DNA from: Teratosphaeria epicoccoides
Lineage: Eukaryota; Ascomycota; Dothideomycetes; Mycosphaerellales; Teratosphaeriaceae
Reading direction: 5' to 3'
DNA: 64,000 nucleotides
NCBI GenBank assembly: GCA_021401465.1
Contig: JADDMT010000093.1
Coordinates: 53,132-117,131, forward strand
The translations under genes were made by a program, and so were the position numbers. The notes under the pieces were generated by a model, which made no database searches, had not been told where the DNA came from, and saw only the letters and a list, made by a program, of their open reading frames with translations. Positions 1 to 11,107 of this stretch are shown piece after piece (the first letter of the stretch is position 1; every line of letters begins with the position of its first letter).

Positions 1-274
1 CAGCTCTTCTATCCTGCTTTCCATCCACAGTCTCGTCTCGGTCCACCTGCCCCTTCATACCAGTCGTCTGCCCACTCATGCCGCCCTCGCTGATAGTCTG
101 GCCATACCTGATGTTCTCTGCCGTCCTCTCGCCTCTTGCCGCAGCGTCTCGCTGCCCTTCCTTGGTCTTCGACGGATCCAGTGTCGTCTGAGCGCTGCCG
201 AGTTGACCTCCAGACTTTTTGTGTGGGTCGATGAGGCCGAGGCTGCCTTCGTATCTACGAATGCGCTCAGTCAT
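1..274 (-). CDS. Hypothetical protein, 5' part only (runs off left edge)
   Basis: An open frame begins at ATG 274-272 and stays open for 91 codons to the window edge. An in-frame TGA lies five codons upstream, which supports this start. The product begins MTERIRRYEGSLGLIDPHKK and is hydrophilic, with many Gly, Thr, Gln and charged residues and repeated QTT/SGQTTG-like motifs. It has no signal peptide, membrane segment or recognised domain. The composition recalls intrinsically disordered stress-type proteins, but that is only an impression. The 3' end and any introns lie outside the window. Confidence 0.45.
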   Translation of the reverse strand, partial: MTERIRRYEGSLGLIDPHKKSGGQLGSAQTTLDPSKTKEGQRDAAARGERTAENIRYGQTISEGGMSGQTTGMKGQVDRDETVDGKQDRRA

Positions 275-638
275 CCTCGATAGCAGTCAGGCTCTATGTC
301 GCGTGCTTACTGCTGAGACTCGCCGCCTGCTTCCGTGTCCATGACGTTGGAGGACATTGTGTCACTTACTTGGGGTGTTCGCGGTTGTCTGCCCCAGGTT
401 AGGTGGCACGCTGTATGCCAATCGGCTCTCTTATGCTGAAATGCCAAAGGCGAGTTGGTAGGCAGGAGTGAGACTATAGATTTAGGGATCGTGCCCGTGT
501 TGCCTCCATCAACATTACCTGTTGAAACATTGAACCCCACTTGCATCATTGTGGGGCGAAACTGCATGTGAACGCCTACGCTAACAGGAAGACCCATACT
601 TATTACAGGACATCAACGGGACTGTAAGCAATAACAGT
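275..638. other. Intergenic, tail-side of RFC5
   Basis: This stretch lies between the 5' end of the left-edge gene and the stop of RFC5. It probably holds the RFC5 3' UTR and the promoter of the left-edge gene. A 96-codon frame on the minus strand (597-307) has no recognisable motif and is treated as chance. Confidence 0.4.
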
Positions 639-1891
639 CTAGTCATCGAATTCATCAATAGCCATGCCCATCAGATTGCTATATAAATCGTCAGTATTTT
701 CCGGCCTTGCAAGGCAGACGGGGTCATATACTCACCCCTCGTACAATCTCATGAATTTGGCGACGAAAGCCTCCAGGTGGAAGATGACCTTACTGCCCAT
801 GCGAATGCGATGCTCATAGAATGCGCTCCACTTCACGATTTCGGACTTGAGCGCGTCGTCAATCTTAGGCATGAGCCTGAACGTAAGCGTCTGCTCGCGG
901 AGTCAGTGATCATTCTATCACAGAGTCCTCGGCAGCACTGAAGGCAGTTCTTACCTTGAGGATAGTAGTAGCGGGTATGCAATGCGTGAGCAAGTCGTAC
1001 AACTTCGCTCTGACTTGCAAGATCCTCTGTGGCGACCTCTCCTCGATCATTTCTTTGGCAATGACTTCGATCAAGGCCTCCCAGTCTGGCGGTGGAATGG
1101 CAGTCTTTTCGCTCACATTATCACTGTTTACAGTGTCAGCACAACCTTTGGACTCGTCCCATCACTATATCATTTCCCTACTTCTGTGCATGCACGGCCT
1201 CGAACATCAACAATGCCCTCCTCAGGTTCCTGCCGCTATCTTTCGCGATCCTCTTCTCCAAGCCCTCACAGCTCTTATATCCTTCCTTCTTGCCAACCTT
1301 CGCCAGCACGCCCGCGATCTCTTGCTCGGTCGGCGCCGCGACCCGCACCAGCAAACATCTGGACCGAATGGGCGCAATGATATTTGACGTGCTGTTCGCA
1401 AGGAGTATGAGCCGCAAGTTCGGGCTATACTTCTCCATCGTCCTTCTCAACGCCGCCTGCGCATCTCTTGTCAAATGATCTGCCTCATTGATCACCACGA
1501 CCTTGAACCTCTGCTTAGCTGCAAGATCAACTTGCTGTGTCTGCGCAACCTCCTTCAACAAATCCTGCACCACTACTCTGTCGTAGTTCCCGACGTCGCT
1601 GGGGGTGATTTCCAGATGATAGTTGCTTGATACAATGTTGAACTCCAGCTTCCTATTCGATGTCGTCTGGAATACTCTGCTGTCAATCTTGATCTTCTCT
1701 ACACCTGCGCCGTATAGTGCTCGAAGCGTAGCTGTGATGCGAGTCTTCTTGCCAGCTCCGGAAGGGCCATAGATGAGGAGATGCGGGAAGTCGCCAGAGG
1801 CAGCGAGCGATCGGAGGCGGTCAGATAGGTCTGGATGGTATGTGAGCGCCTCGAGGGTACGTGGGCGGTGCTTGTCGACGAGGAGCGCCAT
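639..1891 (-). CDS. RFC5: Replication factor C subunit 5 (clamp loader small subunit)
   Basis: Rfc5 is a small AAA+ subunit of the RFC clamp loader, which places PCNA on primed DNA in the nucleus. Four exons fit by frame and splice sites: 1891-1182, 1123-955, 890-736 and 678-639, with introns of 58, 64 and 57 bp. The 357-residue product matches the size of yeast Rfc5. Seen in the sequence: N-terminal LLVDKHRPRTL, P-loop GPSGAGKKT (about residues 42-50), a Walker B-like VVINEADHLT, ALRRTMEKYS, and IRSRCL sensor 1/SRC region. The C-terminal collar domain carries YDLLTHCIP and KVIFHLEAFVAKFM and ends in a 13-residue exon. NEAD in place of DEAD and GKKT at the P-loop are usual for this paralog, known as RFC3 in mammals. 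The start is the only N-terminal ATG before the conserved region. It is divergent from the dehydrogenase gene at 2277. Confidence 0.95.
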
Positions 1892-2276
1892 GATTGTTAT
1901 CTAGACGATCAGATGATAATATTGGCGATTGACGGTCGTGATGGAGTTGCATGACGCGTAGGTGGACGCGGAGCGTGGTCATTTCGCGATTCGAATAGCC
2001 TCGGCGCAGAGATAGGGCGAGCACTTCACTCTTCACCACCTCCACTCCCAATTCGCCGACAAAGGCCTAACTCGGCCGACCTTTCGCCTGTCGCAGTCCA
2101 ATGCACTCGATATTCTGCTAGTTGATGCTGGCTTTACCCTTCACATAGTCACAGTTTCCTTGGTGTTTTCTCCGCCTGATTCTGTTCCTAATGTTTCCCG
2201 CCTAACATCTGTCTCTTACCTGTGCACCACTATCTGCTTCTAGTCCGATATCACTGTAAATTTCTCGGACTTCACC
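1892..2276. promoter_or_regulatory. Bidirectional intergenic region RFC5 / dehydrogenase
   Basis: These 385 bp separate two divergent start codons and must hold both promoters and both 5' UTRs. Pyrimidine-rich stretches precede the plus-strand ATG, which is common upstream of ascomycete genes. I see no convincing TATA box. Confidence 0.4.
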
Positions 2277-3476
2277 ATGACGACCACAAGTTCGTCATTA
2301 GATCAATCGTCCTACACCATCCTGGAGGCCGATGGCCAGCATCCCGACTCTGCCCTGGAGGAAACCATCTTCAACGCTCCGCCCCTCGACCCAAGCCGAC
2401 CGCCAGTCAAAGTTCGCTTCCTCCGTGCCGACCTAGCACCTTCAGGGACAGCAGATCTCCGTCCATGGACCAATCTCCCGAAGGAACTAAGAGACGAAGT
2501 CGACGGCCTCATGATCCTAAAACTCTACCTCACAGCCGAGGACATCGAACTCTTCCCAAAGCTCAAGGTAGTCGTGCGTATGGGTGTCGGGTACGACAGA
2601 CTTGATCGCGTGGCTTTGGCAAAGAAGGGTGTGACTGTGTGCAACGTGCCTGACTATGGTACGGAGGAGATTGCAGATCATGCCATTGCTTTGACCTTGA
2701 GCTTGAGGAGGGGAGTGTTGATGCACCATGATATGCAACGACGTGCTCCTGAGCCGGCGCCATATTGCCCTGTGTCGAGTCCTCTGATAGCTCGAAGTCG
2801 AGGCGCTGTTTTTGGCATCTTTGGTCTTGGCCGGATAGGAACTGCGACCGCTCTGAGGGCGAAGGCTTTTGGGTTTCACGTCCTTTTTTATGATCCTCAT
2901 CTGCCGAACGGCAATGAAAAGGCTTTGGGCGTGGAGCGCACGAAGAACCTACAAGACTTATTCCGAAGGTCTTCTGTCCTATCGATCCATGCACCTGCTA
3001 CTCGGGTAACTCGCAATTCTGTCAACTACGAGCTTCTCTCTTTGCTCCCTAGGGGTGCCGTCTTAGTCAATACAGCTCGAGGCGAGATTGTGGATCTGGA
3101 TGGGGTCGAGAGATGCTTGGAGGAGGGTATCTTGTCGGGTGCTGGTCTGGACGTCCTCCCTGTCGAGCCGCCAGCGGAGCCAGTGCACGCTCTCATTCAG
3201 GCGTACAGGAGGAAGGAAGACTGGTTAGAAGGGAGTACGTGACCCCTTGCCCGGCCCTTTATTGAGCTGACCGTGATGATGCTAGGACTCGTCCTCACAT
3301 GTCATACCGCTTTCTTTTCGCCCAGCTCATTACAGGAGATAAGGGAGAAGAGCGCAGTCACAATGCGAGAAGTGGCAAGTATTCCGTCATCATGTGGCCG
3401 TAAACGGACACCGCTGACCATGCGCTAGTTGATCGATGGGTTGCGGAGCAATGTGATCACACCTGACATGGAGTGA
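2277..3476 (+). CDS. D-isomer-specific 2-hydroxyacid dehydrogenase (CtBP/GRHPR-like)
   Basis: The product is an NAD(P)-dependent 2-hydroxyacid dehydrogenase that interconverts a 2-oxo acid and a D-2-hydroxy acid. The substrate cannot be told from sequence. Exons are 2277-3234, 3286-3374 and 3429-3476, giving 364 residues. Seen: VVVRMGVGYDRLD in the catalytic domain, the Rossmann motif GIFGLGRIGTATALRAKAFG, NTARGEIVD with the catalytic Arg, GLDVLPVEPP with the catalytic Glu, and, after intron 1, LTCHTAFFSPSS with the catalytic His. The last exon encodes LIDGLRSNVITPDME. Intron 1 (3235-3285) is GT-AG. Intron 2 (3375-3428) appears to be GC-AG with donor GCAAGT; a GT four bases downstream would give a different, shorter tail. 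Both introns have CTGAC branch points. The family assignment is secure and the physiological role is not. Confidence 0.9.
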
Positions 3477-5295
3477 ATGAGAAGATTTTAGTCCGGATCT
3501 CTGCAAGGATTCATAGCAGATCAGTCAACGTCCGATGATGGCCATGTCTCCACGATGGAAGTGCAACAGCTTAGGATGTAGCATTCCGTAATTTCTCCCT
3601 TCCATACTGATCGGTAGCAAAGACAGAATGCCACCATTGAACAACTCAGACGAGAGAAGGTCGCAGAGCAACGGCCTCCCGCTCCGCGGTCACAGCCAAC
3701 CCGTTGAAATCCCGCGCTCCAACAGTCGGTCAGCAAAACGCCAAAAGGTTCGAATTCATGTCTCGTTGCCTTCCAAAGGCCCGCAAGATCCTCGTCCATG
3801 ATCTCAAACGACTCTTCAACTCATGGACACCTGATACGCGACTGCTCCGGCTCACATCGGTCTCGGGCTCAAATGCTTGATACCTTGTCCATTGTTCAGG
3901 AGCCTGAACACCTCTCAGAGACCGATGCCGCTCCGGGAGCTTCACTTTCGAGTCAGATCAGACCAGACATATGCGTTGCTCATTCCTTCAAATGGTTATC
4001 GGCGAACCTTCTGAACGAACTTGCAACAACTCGTCCGCCGTGCGCCATTTCTTCCTCCAATTCGAGCAACTCTTGCATCGGTCTCTAACGACCGATGTGA
4101 TCCAGCCGCCTTCGTCACTTCGCAACAATACTATCAAACCCAGCTGCGTGAGATTTACCAAAGTTCTCAATTTCTCACAGGCTCGGCGGTACTAGCGGGC
4201 AGCGCAGGCGCCTTTCGATCTCCTGGAAGGCTTCTCCGGGCTAGGAAAACCGCCACTTTGCAGTCACTGCGCACAGCGCGTCTTGTCATCAGTCCTCCGC
4301 TACTCATCATGCGCTCCTCCCTCGCATGTCTGACCAACCGCTTCGCTTGACGGATCGTTGGGCACTTATGCGCCAGCTTCTGCAACTGGCGGATGACCTT
4401 AATGTCAATTGGTGCCGTGACCTAGATTGCGCAGATGCGATGGACCTCCCGAGCGTATCTCTAAGCGCATCCAATGTGTCAGTTGCTGCGTCAATTCGTG
4501 CTCAAGTGTGTATCCTATGCTTACGCGGTTCTCAGAAGCTGTGCCCGTTGTCAAAAGAGGTGGACTGGTGGCGATCAGCGGTGCCATCTTCACTGTCAAA
4601 CAATTCCTTGTTCCGTGTGCGCGTGATGAGCACATGCTCGGCCAAAGTCATTCGAATCGTGGGGCCGCGGCGCCGGATGCTACATTATTCCAGAAGAGGC
4701 AGGAGCGGGAGAGCAGCTCGGCACTTTGTCGCGTCTACTTAATGCCAAGTATATTGTCTCTATGTCAGTCTTACGATCCAACAAAAACGGCTTGTAGATG
4801 TTGCTGGGGGCGATGCTTGATACTTGATCGGTTTTCGGAAGCAACGGTCGTTCGGTGGATAGTCAGTTCGACGCTTTGGTATTGCAACCGATTTTGCCAT
4901 TCTGGCGAATCATGGTTTTGTTCAAATCCTGTGTTCGACTTGCACATTGCTGATGAAGAGCGAGGCAGTGCCAAAGCTGACGAATTCCCCTCGATGGGTA
5001 TGTCACCCATGCCCTACGATGAAGTGGGCAGCCACCTGCACCATCACGCGATCAGCCAGTTCGACAGGCAGTGAAGTATACCACGTAAAAGCAGGCACTG
5101 AAATTAATGAATATACATCCAATCACGGAGCAGCCATTCAAATCTACAAGCACTCATTCAGATCAACAAGCGAGCACCTATATGACCCAGTCAATATGGT
5201 CATTGATGAATGAAACGCTGACGTCCGCTAAACATAGCCATTCTTTGCCATTGCCGAGTCCTCACATTCGAACAGCATCCACCTAACCATGCCAA
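3477..5295. other. Gene-poor stretch, no supportable gene
   Basis: Several overlapping open frames of 70-215 codons occur on both strands, the longest at 4427-5074 (+). None shows a recognisable domain, and no set of splice sites links them. The region could hold the eroded remains of a gene or a lineage-specific gene I cannot parse. Confidence 0.35.
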
Positions 5296-6004
5296 TCATG
5301 CCTTCACCGCTTCCAAGCGTGCCTTAGCCTGCTCCAAGAATTTCGACACCTGCTCAGATGGCCATCTCGCCTCCTTCACCAGGATCTTGTGACGCCTAGG
5401 CATGCTCGAGAGGAAGGTGACGAGCTCAAGATCAACCAGCCCAGTAATTCCGTCCTTCAGGATGACTCTGGCATTAAAAAGGATGGCGTGTCTGCCTTTC
5501 AATACCATTCTAATCGTCTTCTGCATCCCTGGCGTATGCGCTAACGCATCAAGTTATTACGTTCAGTCATTTCCACTCCTCGAGCCGGCCGGACTTATCG
5601 TAATAACGAGGGAACACGTGGACGTCAACGCACGACATCACGGGCGTGCACTCGGCCAGAACGCCGTTCACAGGCGGCCAGCTCCTGAACCCGTCCCTGT
5701 CCCTGTTGTCTGAGAGGATAGTGAGTTTTGTGCTGGCGCCAACCAGCGACTGGGGCTCGAGATAAATTTGGCGCCAGGTAAGCAGCAGAGAAGTGGCGTT
5801 CTTCTCTCTCTGATGCCCTAAGCCATGGTAGCGCCAGCCGAATCCTCCCGAATTGCGGTCGAAGAGTCGCACTAACTGCATCGTGCGCGAGCTGCGTGTG
5901 CACAATGATTCGTAGATGAGGACGCGAAGCTCTGGTGGGAGCTTCAGCAGGTAGCTGACGGTCTCATGGCCAGTGTCCTGAGTTGGTGGTGACAGAGCAG
6001 CCAT
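5296..6004 (-). CDS. Small F-box-like / 2EXR-type protein
   Basis: The N-terminal exon starts at ATG 6004 and encodes about 145 residues. It includes LLKLPPELRVLIYESLC, the LPPELR-x-IYE signature of a small F-box-like (2EXR) family that is expanded in Dothideomycetes. A second coding block (5526-5296, slightly longer upstream) reads DALAHTPGMQKTIRMVLKG and ends in a charged helix (SEQVSKFLEQAKARLEAVKA). The two blocks lie in different frames and must be joined across about 5530-5600. No splice pair fits cleanly: a weak GTTATT donor to a TTAG acceptor restores frame, and a one-base disruption is also possible. These proteins are of unknown function; some F-box relatives recruit SCF ubiquitin ligases. 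Confidence 0.55.
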
Positions 6005-6920
6005 CGTCGAGAGGGTTCAATAGTCGAGGGATGATGTGATCGAAGATGTGATTCCTGGATAGTGTGGTTTCGGTGCAGGTGCTTGTATCGAGGTTGGAAT
6101 GTCCGTTTCAGAGTTTTGACCCGAGTGATTTCTTATATCCAGAAAACTTCGCCTCACTTTCACATGACAACTCTCGAGATTCCACTGGTGAGTGTTGTTG
6201 GTGGATGACGCTTCGTGTCCCGTGGACTACCTTGGTTGCAAAGGTCGAGGTCAGAGTCTTGCTGAAACGCAGTGGGGAGATGGAGAGCTCCTTCAGATTC
6301 CTTTGGGTGCTGCGGAGAATTGTCAATATGGAAAAGAGCAAAGAGGTGGTGTTTAGAGCCATAGGCTCGCAAGATGAGCCCCCAGATCCTCACTTTGCAG
6401 CAGCAACGAAGAGACTGCGTGGAGCGGCAAAGATGTAGGTCCATCTGGCTGATAGTGGGCAGCAGACGCTGAGTGAGCTCTTGGAGCGCATGGGAAGACG
6501 TATTGGCTCCCAGAGCCATGCCGGGGGTCACTGGTGCGAGACAGTGGGCGCAGCGTTCTACCGTGTGGTCAAGCTGTCGATTTAATCTCGACTTGTCGCC
6601 TAATTGACTGACTGCTTGTGAATGCAGTTGCCTGACTGCTCATGACCACTGCCCATTGCTTGCACTGCTCGCTGACTCAAGTCGTCCACTAGTGGGCGTC
6701 CGATCGAGTAATGAGAGTCTGTATTGCAATGCATCATCTGAATATCCTCGTCCATCGCTTATTCAACATTCGAAGTAAGAAAGGAGTGTCAGGCGTCAGC
6801 TGCGCCCGAGCATACCTGAGTCGCACCCCAGATAAACACGCCATTGTGGCGAGGCAGCTTCATCCGATGCCTTGTGCCAACTCATTCAGCCCGTTGCTCA
6901 TTCCCCTGGACCACCCTGGC

Positions 6921-7630
6921 TCAGGTCTCCGCATCATTTGCAGCATGGCACGTCTTGCTCAACCGCGCAACAAAATCGCCCAGGAATTCCAAAACTCGTA
7001 TAGGATGTCCCTTCTTGGAGAAATGACAGCTTGACACCATGACATGGCACTCAATCCTTCCAAAACACTTCCCGAACTTGCGATCCACAAAATCGCCATG
7101 CTCATTCAGCAACACAGCCGAAGGTGCCGCAAGCGGAAGCGTGAACGTAATGCTGCGCACCGCCCTGCCTCTGCCGTGGTCACAAACCTCCAGAATCTCC
7201 TACACCAGACGCAGATTCATGACTAGCCCCGGGTGATTCTCTACCGTCCCGTGTGTACTCCAATCATTAGCTGCACATCAGGCAAAGCCGCGAGGAATGA
7301 AGCCCGGCCCAAGCTGAAAGTTCTGGTCTTCGAGAAGTTGTGGCGATGGTAGTAAGTATCGATGAGATTGATGTCAGCCTTGGTTGTAGCCCTGAGCATC
7401 TGGCTAGCTTCATCATGAATGGTCTTGCAAGTTTGCAGGAGCGAAGGCCCGGCTGACCCATCGCTTTTGTGTTCGTCGAGGTCGAATCGGACTGTGGTGG
7501 TTTGGCTTGGATGAAGCAAGTTCGCGGCGAGCCAAAGTAACTCTCGTAAATCTGGAGGTGAGGTTCTGCTGGGAGGCGCAGGAGACGGCAGGTCTTCGTT
7601 CAGTGGTCCCGCTCCATGGTCCCGCTCCAT
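6921..7630 (-). CDS. F-box-like small family protein, function unknown
   Basis: Two exons, 7630-7259 and 7199-6921, flank a 59-bp intron (donor GTACAC, acceptor TGTAG) that joins in phase 0 and gives 216 residues. After a Pro-rich N-terminus comes SPPDLRELLWLAANLL, which resembles a degenerate F-box-like helix, then LLQTCKTIHDEASQML, a motif common in the 2EXR/F-box-like families of this fungal class. The second exon contains RSITFTLPLA and HVMVSSCHF. It lies near the related-looking gene at 5296-6004 on the same strand, so a small local family is possible. A 13-bp tandem duplication (CCATGGTCCCGCT-type) covers the start codon and offers alternative starts. Confidence 0.55.
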
Positions 7631-7632
7631 GG
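7606..7632. repeat. 13-bp tandem duplication at a start codon
   Basis: The unit GGTCCCGCTCCAT is present twice in a row, so the ATG context of the gene at 6921-7630 is duplicated. Confidence 0.7.
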
Positions 7633-7994
7633 TCCTGTCTGTAGGGCTGTGTATATGTTGTTGTTGTGGACGATGACCGGCGGGTACTGCAGCTCATGTT
7701 CCACGTGCAAGCACGAGATCGTGCAGGTTATGAAGTAATGGCTTCGCGTTCGTCTGCAATCAGCAGCAAAGCGCTATCTGCAAACCGGCCAGACCCAACT
7801 ACCCAAGGAAGCTCAGTTGAAACTTGTAAGATTTCAGCTGCGACGGCATCACCTCATCGGCCAGCACCCCTTCCTTGCCCGGCCTCGACAAGAGCCTCGA
7901 GCCTGGTAACTTGGCCCGTCTTATCCATATGAGGCAATCGATCGGGATGCGGATATCTAGTCTCAATCAGTCTCGCGCTGCCCGCACCAGTCGC

Positions 7995-8543
7995 TTACCA
8001 ATCAACAACAGATCCTCTTACCTTGTGCGGCTCTTTCACTACGACGAGATTGTTGCCAAACCCTCGATCACTTGCAGCCGGGTTTTCATTTGCTTGTTGA
8101 CGATGTCTTTGTTCGTCCGAGGATGCTGTTGCCTGGCCAAATTGCTGAGGCGTCCATTCAGTGTCGACACTGGCTGTCGCTGATCGACTATTCGTGAGAG
8201 CCGCTCGAGACATCGGGCTTGACGCACTGAATTTGAAGGAAGACTTTGAATACGCCGCTGTTTGCGCGGCGGCCCTGGTCTGAGCAAAGTGCACTGGAGT
8301 CGGCTGCCGCAGCCACTGCGGACAGCCTGTAGTGTGTAAAACATGCTTGTACCCATGGCGTATGATCTGACCCTGATCAGGTCGACATGTTTCCTCGCTA
8401 TCCGAGCGCTGTTGAAAATTTTCAAACCAGTGGATCACGATGGGGAAATCCTCGCATGTCTGCTTGATGCTGAAAGTCGCTGCTCTTGCCAGAAAGATCC
8501 AAAGTGACCCTGCAGTCGCAGAGGATGCTCCATCCAGGCTCAA
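7995..8543 (-). CDS. Doubtful open frame antisense to the next gene's 5' end
   Basis: A 182-codon frame has a composition that looks moderately protein-like, with a Ser/Ala-rich middle and the ending NNLVVVKEPHKVRG. A GTAAGC donor overlaps its stop. It overlaps the first 100 bp of the gene at 8440 on the other strand, and I recognise no domain. It may be real but is more likely chance. Confidence 0.2.
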   Translation of the reverse strand: MSLDGASSATAGSLWIFLARAATFSIKQTCEDFPIVIHWFENFQQRSDSEETCRPDQGQIIRHGYKHVLHTTGCPQWLRQPTPVHFAQTRAAAQTAAYSKSSFKFSASSPMSRAALTNSRSATASVDTEWTPQQFGQATASSDEQRHRQQANENPAASDRGFGNNLVVVKEPHKVRGSVVDW

Positions 8544-10996
8544 AATCTACCAAGACACGTATGCTTTGACTCACAAATGGATGGACCTGGTCGAAGCAGA
8601 GCTGACGAAAGAGAGACTGAGGATTGAGCCAGAAGAGGCCGCGGGTGGTAGACTGAATCGCAAGGGAGCCCTGCCATGGTTGCTCGCAAAGATCGGCACA
8701 ATGATATTCAAGGCGCTGAGAAGCAGAAGAGGTGGCGCAGGAGATGCAGCTGCAACTGAGCTGTTCGTAGAGACTTTCAATATCCTGAAGCTCTTTCTAG
8801 AAGATGCGAAGGGAGAGATCGATCGACTCGAGCGGCTACTTGGTCGACCATCAGCAGAAAGCTCCAGAGATGGGCGAAAGAATGACGCTCAGCGCATGAG
8901 CAAACCCTTTGGCGCAAGTCCGTCTTTGAAGTCTGCCAGCAGCTCAAGAAGGTCCAGGCGCATCAAGCATCACGGCGACATTATGGTCCATGGCTCAGAC
9001 AACACATCGCCAGACAGAGATTTCAGGCCTGTCGTGCCTCCCGCACAGCCGCAGGCGCCATTCGAGCACTTGGCTCCTCCTCCTGAACCTGATGCGACCC
9101 AGCCACCGGCACAAAGGCCAGAGGATCCGAGGCTGTATGCGCCTCGAGGAGAAGGAATCCTTGACCAGTCGCCATCCAAATTCAACGACAGACAGCAGGA
9201 AATTGCACCAGAGATTACCGGAACGAAACTTGAAGAGGCAAGTGACAGTGGGAGCAGCCATATGCCTTCGCAGGCAGTAATATCCACCGATGGAGGGAGA
9301 GTGGTAAGTATAATGTCACTCTGAGATAGATCAGCTCGGTAATTCAGCATCAGCAGCAGCGATCCATGCCACTTTCAGCTCGTTGGACGGCTGTCAATGC
9401 CTTGCTCAGCTGTTGACCGTCCGATAGCTGACATCAACGATCCTCCTCTCTCAATAAGACATTCGCTGACCGGTACAATATCGCTTTTAGGTCAACCAGA
9501 GCCCAAGATCTGTGCATTCGGAAATCGTAAGTCCGGCACGGCTTGACAGATCACGTATCGAAGGTCAGTCCAGAGCTAGCAACAATGTGCCCAGCATATT
9601 ACCTTCATCGCAGTCGCAGCAAGACCCTATTGTGACCCTGGAGATACACCGGAATGATCGCAAAATGCAGAGAGACCGAACTGCTCGGTCTGACGCATCA
9701 AGTGCTGCGCCAACAGCCACGGCGACGACTTTCAGACTCGCTGCGAAGAAGGCAATGGCGCAGTCGGAAGTAAAGACTGCAACGCAGAGATCCCAGGCCG
9801 GCAGCAATTTGCAGCATGTGACGCATGCACCGGTTTCTGAACCGTTTGTGGCGCACACCCGTCGAGACGTCCAGAATGCGCCTGAACGTCACAGTATCCG
9901 GAGTGGAAAGGCCACAGAGATTGTGGATCAGGAGCCGGACGGGCTGCAGGCAGCTGCGAAGAGCTCGCTCGCAACGTTCGACCCGATGAAGAGTCTTGGC
10001 GAGAATCGCGATACTGCCAAGAAGGGAGGCCCGAGTATGAGCTCTTTGAGGAACTTCCCAGTGACATCAAGCCTTGAACCAACTCGAGCCTCGAACCCGA
10101 GTGAGCGCGGAGCACAGTCAATACACGCCAGCGAAGCAAATACAACACCCAGAGAGCCTGCTCCTTCTTCGCACGCAACTTCCCACAGAGCGAAGTCCAT
10201 ACGCTCAGGTGTCAAGCGGTCAGAAAACGCTCGCCACCCTGCCAATAGCCAAGCCGTTGCAGTGAACGCACAGACAGCGCAGTCGGCAGCTCCCTCGCAC
10301 CAGCGGTCGGGCTCTCAAGCGTCCCACGCACCGTCTGCACGTTCGCAGGGCCATTCTCGAGCTCCAAAGAAGACATCAGAAGCGAGAAACGCCACGGTCG
10401 TCCCGCGCAACTCCCAATCTGGAACGCAGGAGTCTGCAGCGCCTTCCACTATCCACGGCTCTCATGCTAGCGGGTCGAGAGCAAAGACACCTCCGCTCGC
10501 AGCATCCAGTGCCGTACACTCCACAGCGAGCAATGCGACGAAAACCTCTCGCGCCAGCTCCCACCGGTCTGCATCAACTGGTCAACGGCAGCCGGTTGCT
10601 AGCATCTCAGCGTCCACAGTACATCCAATCTCGCAGACATCCAGTCGAGCAGAGCCAGCCGCTAATCTTACGGCAAAGCTTACCACAGACAACCTTGCGC
10701 ATGTGACACCGCAGACCTCCTCATTTACCAGATCGTCCGCCAGCTCCGATGAGTCTCGAGCACACACAAGTGGAAGCCGTGTCAAACCTTCGACCACGGA
10801 ATCGGGTACAGAGCGTGGTCAGGTGGCTGGCTCCAAGGGTGGTCAGAGCGAGAGCGGAGTCAGCGAGATTGACATGGGCTTCGTCAGACCGAAACGACCG
10901 CTGAAATGCCATCACCCGGATGATGACGAGGATAACCCGAAGCCGGAATCTTGCGACTCGGTGGCTGATACGGATGAGCTGGAGGATCTGCAGTAA
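8440..10996 (+). CDS. Hypothetical Ser/Ala/Gln-rich, mostly disordered protein
   Basis: Exons 8440-9303 and 9491-10996 are joined in phase 0 across a 187-bp intron (GTAAGT donor, TTTTAG acceptor) and encode 789 residues. The first 130 residues are predicted helical: YQDTYALTHKWMDLVEAELT, then a short hydrophobic GALPWLLAKIGTMIFKAL, then ETFNILKLFLEDAKGEIDRLERLL. The remainder is low complexity with many S/T/A/Q/H residues and recurring SHA, SGS and HRS motifs, and it ends in an acidic tail (DDDEDNPKPESCDSVADTDELEDL). No catalytic domain is visible. A scaffold or regulatory role would be a guess. The ATG chosen is the first in frame; an upstream non-coding exon cannot be excluded. Confidence 0.6.
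9304..9490 (+). other. 187-bp intron
   Basis: Donor GTAAGT follows AGA GTG and acceptor TTTTAG precedes GTC AAC CAG. It is longer than most introns in the window and contains stops in the coding frame, so retention would truncate the protein. Confidence 0.7.
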
Positions 10997-11107
10997 GAAC
11001 GTGGTGGAACGCGGTGTTGATGGCGGAGATTTATCGCATCCTTCTTTTCGGTGCTTTATGCTTCGATGTGTATTCCTTAATGTACTTCCAAACTTGCCTG
11101 CACTTCC

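Noticed and set aside
3745..3765. GGTTCGAATTC, a tRNA B-box-like motif
   Set aside because: Flanks do not form a tRNA cloverleaf; no A box upstream at the right distance.
4910..4945. GTTCAAATCC, a tRNA B-box-like motif
   Set aside because: No pairing T-stem, acceptor stem or A box around it.
4427..5074. 215-codon plus-strand frame
   Set aside because: Cys/Ser/Arg-rich with no recognisable family, in a stretch where all frames are similarly open.
6108..6531. Minus-strand frames of 84 and 123 codons between the two F-box-like genes
   Set aside because: One has an LxxLxI-like stretch (NLKELSISPL), but no start, splice partners or family support; too weak to call.
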